A DNA stretch of 64,000 nt from DASWJZ01 sp963814905. Its GTDB lineage: Bacteria; Pseudomonadota; Alphaproteobacteria; Rhizobiales; Afifellaceae. The stretch lies in contig CAWFEM010000021.1 of the NCBI GenBank assembly GCA_963814905.1, positions 186,001-250,000 of the forward strand, in the 5' to 3' direction. The notes under the pieces are model-generated. The model had not been told where the DNA came from. It did not search any database and saw nothing but the letters and a program-made list of their open reading frames with translations. A program made the translations under genes and the position numbers. Shown piece by piece: positions 59,290 to 64,000 of this stretch. Every line of letters starts with the position of its first letter. Position 1 is the first letter of the stretch.

Positions 59290-60076
59290 ATGACCGAGGG
59301 AAACGTTCCATCGAGGCCGGGCAATACTGGCGGCGCCGACCGCTGGGTGGGTGATCCGCGTATCGCCGGCGAGCCCGCCTCGCTTCGCGTTTTCCGCGAG
59401 CTCAAGCAGGCCATCGTGGCCATGGCACTGACGCCGGGCCAGGCGCTCTCGGAAAACGAGATCGCGATGCGCCTCGGCGTGAGCCGGCAGCCGGTGCGCG
59501 AGGCATTCATCAAGCTGAGCGAAGCGGGGCTCGTCCGCATACGTCCGCAGCGCGGCACCTTCGTTGTCAAGATTTCCACCAAGCAGGTGACCGATGCGCG
59601 CTTCGTACGCGAAGCTGTCGAGGTCGCCGTCGCGCGCCGGGCATGCGAGGTAATGCCGGCAGACGCGATCGCACACCTGAAGCGCATTCTCGACGCACAG
59701 CGCGCCGCCGCGGTGGAAGCGGAGCCTGCCCGCTTTCTGGCGCTCGACGAAGCGTTCCACCGTGGCCTCGCCCTCGGCGTCGACTGCGAGTATGCGTGGC
59801 GTGTCGTAGAGGAGGTGAAGGCGCAGATGGACCGCGTGCGCTATCTGAGCCTTCCGCATGCGACGCCGATCGAGCGGCTCGTCGACCAGCACGCGGCGAT
59901 CCTCGCTGCGGTCGAAGCAGGCGACGCCGGCGCGGCGGAGATTGCCGTGCGCACGCACCTTTCTGAGATCCTGACTTCGCTGCCGGTCCTGGAGCGAGGC
60001 TTCCCTAACCTCTTCGAGACTCCCGAGGATATCGAATCCGGGGCCGCACAGACGGTCGAAGCTAGCAGGCGTGTAG
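59290..60076 (+). CDS. GntR-family regulator of the hexuronate locus, likely ends after an apparent +1 base
   Basis: This FCD-type regulator has the GntR wHTH SLRVFRELKQAIVAMALTPG, LSENEIAMRLGVSRQPVREAF and RIRPQRGTFVV, and an FCD domain with DEAFHRGLALGVDCEYAW (metal His) and RLVDQHAAILAAVEAGDAG plus AVRTHLSEIL. About 255 residues are expected. The frame does not stop here but runs on inside manD to 60405. One extra base in the GGGG at 60040-60043 would explain this, as the next frame meets TAG at 60074-60076, 9 bp before the manD start. An upstream ATG at 59224 could add 22 residues. It is divergent from dctP and likely senses a hexuronate intermediate. Confidence 0.85.
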
Positions 60077-60085
60077 GAAGGCGTT

Positions 60086-61294
60086 ATGAAGATCACCGAA
60101 GCGAAAGTCATCGTCACCTGCCCCGGGCGGAATTTCGTCACCCTGAAGATCGTGACCGACGAGGGTCTCTACGGCGTCGGCGACGCGACGCTGAACGGCC
60201 GCGAGCTTGCCGTCGCGTCCTATCTGCGGGATCACGTCGCCCCCCTCCTCGTCGGGCGCGACCCACACCGCATCGAGGACATCTGGCACTATCTTGCGAA
60301 GGGCGCCTACTGGCGGCGCGGCCCGGTGACGATGGCGGCGGTCGGCGCGGTCGACACGGCGCTGTGGGACATCAAGGCGAAAGCCGCCGGCCTGCCGCTT
60401 TATGAGCTTCTCGGCGGCAAGAGCCGTTCCGGCGTGATGGTCTACGGGCACGCCAACGGTCGCGATATCCCGGAGACGCTCGACGCGGTCGGGCAATATC
60501 TGGAGCTCGGCTACAAGGCCGTCCGCGCGCAATCGGGAATCCCCGGCCTCGACTCCGTCTACGGCGTCGCGCGCGGCAAGCTCTTTTACGAGCCGGCGGT
60601 GAAGGGGCTTGTCGAGGAGCAGCTTTGGTCGACGGAGAAATACCTCGATTTCGCGCCGAAACTCTTCGACGCCGTGCGCGCGAAATTCGGCTTCGACTTC
60701 CATCTCCTGCACGACGTGCACCACCGGCTGACGCCGATCGAGGCTGCGCGCCTCGGCAAGAGCCTGGAGCCTTACCGGCTCTTCTGGCTGGAAGATCCGA
60801 CGCCGGCGGAGAACCAGGACTCGCTAAGGCTTATCCGGAGCCACACCGTCACGCCGATCGCGATCGGCGAGGTCTTCAACTCCATCCACGACTGCCGCGA
60901 GATCATCGAGAACCAGCTCTGCGACTATATCCGCACCGCCGTCGTGCATTCCGGCGGCATCACGCAGCTCAGGAAGATCGCGGCGCTTGCCGAGCTCTAT
61001 CAAATCCGCACCGGCTGCCACGGCGCGACCGATCTCTCACCGGTCTGCCTCGGCGCGGCGCTCCATTTCGATCTCTGGGTGCCGAATTTCGGCGTGCAGG
61101 AATACATGCACCATTCCGAACAGACCGACGCGGTGTTCCCGCACGCCTATACGTTCAGCGACGGTTACCTCTATCCCGGCGACACCCCCGGACACGGCGT
61201 CGACATCGACGAGACGCTGGCCGCGAAATACCCCTACGACCCGGCCTATCTCCCGATCGCCCGTCTGGAAGACGGGACGATGTGGAGCTGGTAG
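60086..61294 (+). CDS. manD: D-mannonate dehydratase, enolase superfamily (ManD/RspA type)
   Basis: ManD dehydrates D-mannonate to 2-keto-3-deoxy-D-gluconate. The 402-residue enolase-fold enzyme has VGDATLNGRELAVASYL in its capping domain, RGPVTMAAVGAVDTALWDIK, HDVHHRLTPIEAARLGK (metal Asp and Tyr/Arg region), FWLEDPTPAEN (metal Glu), IGEVFNSIHDC (metal Glu), GCHGATDLSPVCLGAALHF (catalytic His) and a C-terminal WSW. These are the markers of true ManDs. This replaces the UxuA-type dehydratase of E. coli. It follows the GntR gene and completes the uxaC-uxuB pathway. Confidence 0.93.
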   Translation: MKITEAKVIVTCPGRNFVTLKIVTDEGLYGVGDATLNGRELAVASYLRDHVAPLLVGRDPHRIEDIWHYLAKGAYWRRGPVTMAAVGAVDTALWDIKAKAAGLPLYELLGGKSRSGVMVYGHANGRDIPETLDAVGQYLELGYKAVRAQSGIPGLDSVYGVARGKLFYEPAVKGLVEEQLWSTEKYLDFAPKLFDAVRAKFGFDFHLLHDVHHRLTPIEAARLGKSLEPYRLFWLEDPTPAENQDSLRLIRSHTVTPIAIGEVFNSIHDCREIIENQLCDYIRTAVVHSGGITQLRKIAALAELYQIRTGCHGATDLSPVCLGAALHFDLWVPNFGVQEYMHHSEQTDAVFPHAYTFSDGYLYPGDTPGHGVDIDETLAAKYPYDPAYLPIARLEDGTMWSW

Positions 61295-61315
61295 GACGGA
61301 GGCGGCACCCTCACT

Positions 61316-61416
61316 GTCGTCATTGCCGGGCTTGACCCGGCAATCCGTTCCGTTGCGGTCGAGGTTGGCGGCAGCGTTACGGAATGGATGCCCGGATCAA
61401 GTCCGGGCATGACGAC
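61316..61416. repeat. RIME-like palindromic element between convergent genes
   Basis: The left half GTCGTCATTGCCGGGCTTG continues with its own complement CCCGGCAAT. The right half, reverse-complemented, starts GTCGTCATGCCCGGACTTG. Both halves are hairpins and together an inverted repeat bracketing ACGGAAT/ATTCCGT-like ends. Such GTCATTGCCGGG-type units are familiar from alphaproteobacterial genomes and can stop transcription both ways. Confidence 0.8.
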
Positions 61417-61432
61417 CGGATAGATTTCCTGC

Positions 61433-62554
61433 TCACACGGCAAACACGGCCGCCGCATCCTTCTCCTCGAACGCCGCCGGCCTCTCAGCCGGCGCCATTA
61501 CGGCGTCGCCTCCCGCCACGATCGCTTCCATCACCTCCAGCACGTGCAGCGCCAGTTCGGCGCTGGCGTGATGCGGCTTGCCGCTCCTCCGCGCCGCGAT
61601 CATGTCGGCGACGCCGACCGCACGGTAGTTGGCTTGACGCGGCGCGTCGGCGGGCCAGTTCGGGCGCCCGAGCGGCAGCGACGTGGAATCGTGCTGGACC
61701 CAGTCGCTGCCCTTCTCGCTCGTCTCCACCACGCCGCCATAGAAATTCGGATCGGGCACGCTCAGCGACCCTTCCGTCCCATAAAGCTCGATGGGCGGAT
61801 GCGTGTGCTTCCACACATCCCACGTCGCGACGAAGGTGAGCAGCGCACCTGAACTGAACTCGATGAGCGCCTGGCAGGTCGTCGGCGTCTCAACCTTGAT
61901 GCGCTCGCCTTTGCGCGGACCCTCCGCGGTGACGAGACGTTCCGCAAAGCCGGTGCTCGTGAGCGAATGCACGCGCGCGACCGGCCCGAGCAGATTGACC
62001 AGCGTGGTGATGTAATAGACGCCGACGTCGAGCACCGGCCCCCCACCCTTCTTGAAGAAGAACTCCGGATCGGGGTGCCAGTGCTCCATTCCGTGCGACA
62101 TCAGGAAAGCGGTGCCGGAGAGAATGCGGCCGACCGCGCCGTCGTCGACGAGCTTGCGCGCCAGCCGGCCGGCGGCGCCCATGAACGTATCGGGCGCGCA
62201 GCCGACCATCAGCTTGCGCGCTTTCGCTTCAGCCACGACCTTGCGGCCGAGCTCGGCGTCGACCGCGAGCGGCTTCTCCGAAAAGACATGCTTCCCCGCC
62301 GTCAGCGCGGCGAGCGAAACGGCGCCGTGCGCCGCCGGGATGGTGAGGTTCACGACGAGATCAATGTCGTCGCGGGCGAGCAGCGCATCGACCGCCATCG
62401 CCTCCACGCCGAACTTCTCGCCCTGCGCCTTCGCCACTTCCGGCTTCATGTCGGCGCAGGCGCGCACCGTCACGCCCGGCACATGCCGCAGATTTGTCAG
62501 GTAGATCGTCGAGATATTGCCGCAGCCGACGATTCCGACGCCGATCTCCTCCAA
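61433..62554 (-). CDS. Gfo/Idh/MocA-family NAD(P)-dependent oxidoreductase
   Basis: The 373-residue sugar dehydrogenase has the Rossmann start VGIVGCGNISTIYLTNLRHV, DLVVNLTIPAAHGAVSLAAL, and the EKP motif GKHVFSEKPLAVDAELG with its catalytic Lys. GGPVLDVGVYYITTLVNLLG carries the family Asp and Tyr region in place of the usual DxxxH. It lies 11 bp after a sugar isomerase-like gene and an ABC ATPase, so it probably processes the imported sugar. The substrate is not known. Confidence 0.9.
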   Translation of the reverse strand: MEEIGVGIVGCGNISTIYLTNLRHVPGVTVRACADMKPEVAKAQGEKFGVEAMAVDALLARDDIDLVVNLTIPAAHGAVSLAALTAGKHVFSEKPLAVDAELGRKVVAEAKARKLMVGCAPDTFMGAAGRLARKLVDDGAVGRILSGTAFLMSHGMEHWHPDPEFFFKKGGGPVLDVGVYYITTLVNLLGPVARVHSLTSTGFAERLVTAEGPRKGERIKVETPTTCQALIEFSSGALLTFVATWDVWKHTHPPIELYGTEGSLSVPDPNFYGGVVETSEKGSDWVQHDSTSLPLGRPNWPADAPRQANYRAVGVADMIAARRSGKPHHASAELALHVLEVMEAIVAGGDAVMAPAERPAAFEEKDAAAVFAV

Positions 62555-62565
62555 GAACGCCTCCC

Positions 62566-63318
62566 CTACCAGGCAGAAACGGACTGGAACGAGCGACGGG
62601 CAAAGCGCTCGAAGTCGTTCGGATTGTCGTGCTCGATCACCAGATACTTCACGCCCGGAGAGGTAACCGCCGGCATCAGCTTCTTCCAGTCAAGCACGCC
62701 ATGGCCGACATCGGCCTGACCGTCTTCCTCGGCGTTCTCCCCCTTCGGCGCCAGGTCCTTCAGGTGCAGCGCGACGACCCGGTCCTTGTATTTTTCGATC
62801 CACGCGGCGGCGTCTTCGCCCGCCCATTCGATCCAGCCGATATCCGCCTCCCAATCGAGCCCCGGCGCGGCGGCGAAGATGTGATCGAGCGGAATGCTGC
62901 CGTCGGGGAGCTTGGCGAATTCGAAGTCATGATTGTGCCAGGCGAAACCGATGCCGAGCGCGGCAAGTTTCTTCTGATAGCCGTCGAGCTCTTTGCCGAG
63001 CTTCGTCCAGCCCGCGGCGTCGGTCTTCCGCTCCTCGCTCGGAACGGCGGGCACGACGATTTCCTTGATGCCGAATTCCTTCGCAATCCCGGCGACAGCG
63101 TCGACGCTCTCGCGCAGCCGGTCGATCCCGATATGGGCGGTCGGCGTGGCGAGATTGTACTTCTTGAGCCCGGCGTGGAGCGTCTCCGGCTCCGCGAACA
63201 GCCCGCCATACGGCTCGACGTTCCGGTAGCCGAGCTTGGAAAGCAGCGCGAGCTGGCTGTCGAGCGGGGGAAACTTCCGAGCCGAATAAAGCTGGAAGGA
63301 GACACGATCGGTATTCAA
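62566..63318 (-). CDS. Sugar phosphate isomerase/epimerase-like TIM-barrel protein
   Basis: The 250-residue xylose-isomerase-like TIM barrel has VSFQLYSARKF, LGYRNVEPYGGLFAEPE, TAHIGIDRLRE, the metal/His region GIGFAWHNHDFEFAKL, DIGWIEWAGEDAAAW and VALHLKDLAPKGENAEE, closing with VKYLVIEHDNPNDFERF (metal Glu). It lies between the ABC ATPase and dehydrogenase genes. Isomerases of this family often pair with Gfo/Idh/MocA enzymes in cyclitol or keto-sugar use. The exact substrate cannot be told. Confidence 0.9.
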   Translation of the reverse strand: MNTDRVSFQLYSARKFPPLDSQLALLSKLGYRNVEPYGGLFAEPETLHAGLKKYNLATPTAHIGIDRLRESVDAVAGIAKEFGIKEIVVPAVPSEERKTDAAGWTKLGKELDGYQKKLAALGIGFAWHNHDFEFAKLPDGSIPLDHIFAAAPGLDWEADIGWIEWAGEDAAAWIEKYKDRVVALHLKDLAPKGENAEEDGQADVGHGVLDWKKLMPAVTSPGVKYLVIEHDNPNDFERFARRSFQSVSAW

Positions 63319-63332
63319 CGAAGCACTCCTCG

Positions 63333-64000
63333 TTAGAGACGAACACCCGTCTTGGCGTCGAACACGTTCACCCGTTCGACCGGGAAAGCGATCGGCAGGC
63401 TGGAACCTGCCTTGATGGTGCTGTCGCCCTCAACGCGCACCGAAAGCGATTGGCCGGCGACCCGGCACCAGAGGATCGTCTCCGCCCCCATCGGCTCGAC
63501 GAGCTCCACCTCTGCGTCGACCCGGTCCGCGTGATCCGTCCCGATCACCACATGTTCCGGGCGCACGCCGACCTCGACCTCGTCTTTCGGAAGCGAGCCG
63601 TTCTTCCACGGATAACCCTTGAGCGGAAGCCGCATCCCCTCCGATTCGAACACCGGGCCGCCCGCATCGGCGATCCGGCCCGTGCGGAAGTTCATCGTCG
63701 GCGACCCGACAAAGCCGGCGACGAAGCGGTTGGCGGGCTTGTGATAGATCACGTGCGGAACGTCGAGCTGCTGGATCACGCCGGCATGCATCACGGCGAT
63801 GCGGTCGGCAAGCGTCAGCGCCTCGATCTGATCGTGCGTGACGTAGATCATGGTCGAATTGCCGAGCTGCTGGTGCAGGCGCTTCAGCTCGATGCGCAGT
63901 TCGGCGCGCAGCTTGGCGTCGAGGTTCGACAGCGGCTCGTCGAAGAGGAAGACATCGACGTCGCGCACGAGCGCGCGGCCGATCGCCACGCGCTGCCGCT
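63333..64000 (-). CDS. Carbohydrate ABC transporter ATP-binding protein (UgpC/MalK type), 5' part beyond window
   Basis: The visible 222 residues are the C-terminal two thirds of the ATPase. They start RQRVAIGRALVRD after the signature motif, then Walker B DVFLFDEPLSNLDAKLR, the H-loop MIYVTHDQIEALTLADR and the MalK tail: PANRFVAGFVGSPTMNFR, VGVRPEHVVIG and MGAETILWCRVAGQSLSVR, which is the TOBE regulatory domain. It is first in the run ABC ATPase, isomerase, dehydrogenase that is visible here; the permeases and binding protein should lie to the right of the window. Confidence 0.92.
   Translation of the reverse strand, partial: RQRVAIGRALVRDVDVFLFDEPLSNLDAKLRAELRIELKRLHQQLGNSTMIYVTHDQIEALTLADRIAVMHAGVIQQLDVPHVIYHKPANRFVAGFVGSPTMNFRTGRIADAGGPVFESEGMRLPLKGYPWKNGSLPKDEVEVGVRPEHVVIGTDHADRVDAEVELVEPMGAETILWCRVAGQSLSVRVEGDSTIKAGSSLPIAFPVERVNVFDAKTGVRL

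Overview
The window is GC-rich, densely packed alphaproteobacterial DNA. A member of the Hyphomicrobiales (Rhizobiales) is likely. The support is a DUF2865 protein, a complete N-acetylglutaminylglutamine amide (NAGGN) osmoprotectant operon, a Psd/PssA pair, a double cold-shock protein beside DUF192, class II DAHP synthase, and intergenic palindromes of the kind common in rhizobial genomes. I cannot name a genus. It reads as ordinary chromosome: no phage, insertion sequence, integrase or CRISPR array is visible.

Layout. 1-5.3 kb: the end of a DHA2-type MFS exporter, ppx-rlmE, tRNA-Gln, a sulfotransferase-like protein and a FecR-domain protein. 5.7-11 kb: a CHASE2 adenylate cyclase divergent from the FecR gene, a CYTH-CHAD pair and an orphan sugar-binding protein. 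11-15 kb: arsR-atm1-psd-pssA. 15-17.3 kb: a LysM protein with about twelve 27-residue repeats. 17.4-23.3 kb: a LOG protein, then cysS, four tandem CENP-V/GFA proteins and cimA. 23.5-31 kb: a ceramidase-like membrane protein, CreA, a DUF2865 protein, DoxX, and aroG-dienelactone hydrolase-dgkA-nadE. 31-35 kb: thiBPQ behind a TPP riboswitch, then a lone tatA. 35-39.5 kb: DUF3179, CSD-DUF192, a sirtuin, gloA and tRNA-Glu. 39.5-44.9 kb: the NAGGN operon with a divergent MarR. 44.8-53.2 kb: a dipeptide-type ABC operon ending in its own GntR gene, with a divergent M20 amidohydrolase. 53.4-61.3 kb: hexuronate use (TRAP transporter, UxaC, mannonate oxidoreductase, GntR, ManD). 61.4-64 kb: a Gfo/Idh/MocA dehydrogenase, a sugar isomerase and a sugar ABC ATPase cut by the window edge.

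Many operons are tightly coupled by ATGA, GTGA or TTGA overlaps: ppx-rlmE, the GFA/cimA junctions, the dpp operon, NAGGN, and uxaC-uxuB. The hexuronate genes form a complete route from imported glucuronate through fructuronate and mannonate to 2-keto-3-deoxygluconate. The NAGGN genes cover dipeptide synthesis and amidation plus a peptidase.

A caution on sequence quality. Several otherwise well-conserved genes carry single-base frameshifts (MFS twice, FecR three times, cyclase once, LysM protein twice, one GntR near its end), and the tRNA-Gln anticodon loop has eight bases instead of seven. Most of these fit single-base assembly errors better than gene decay, so the affected genes are described as composite reading frames.
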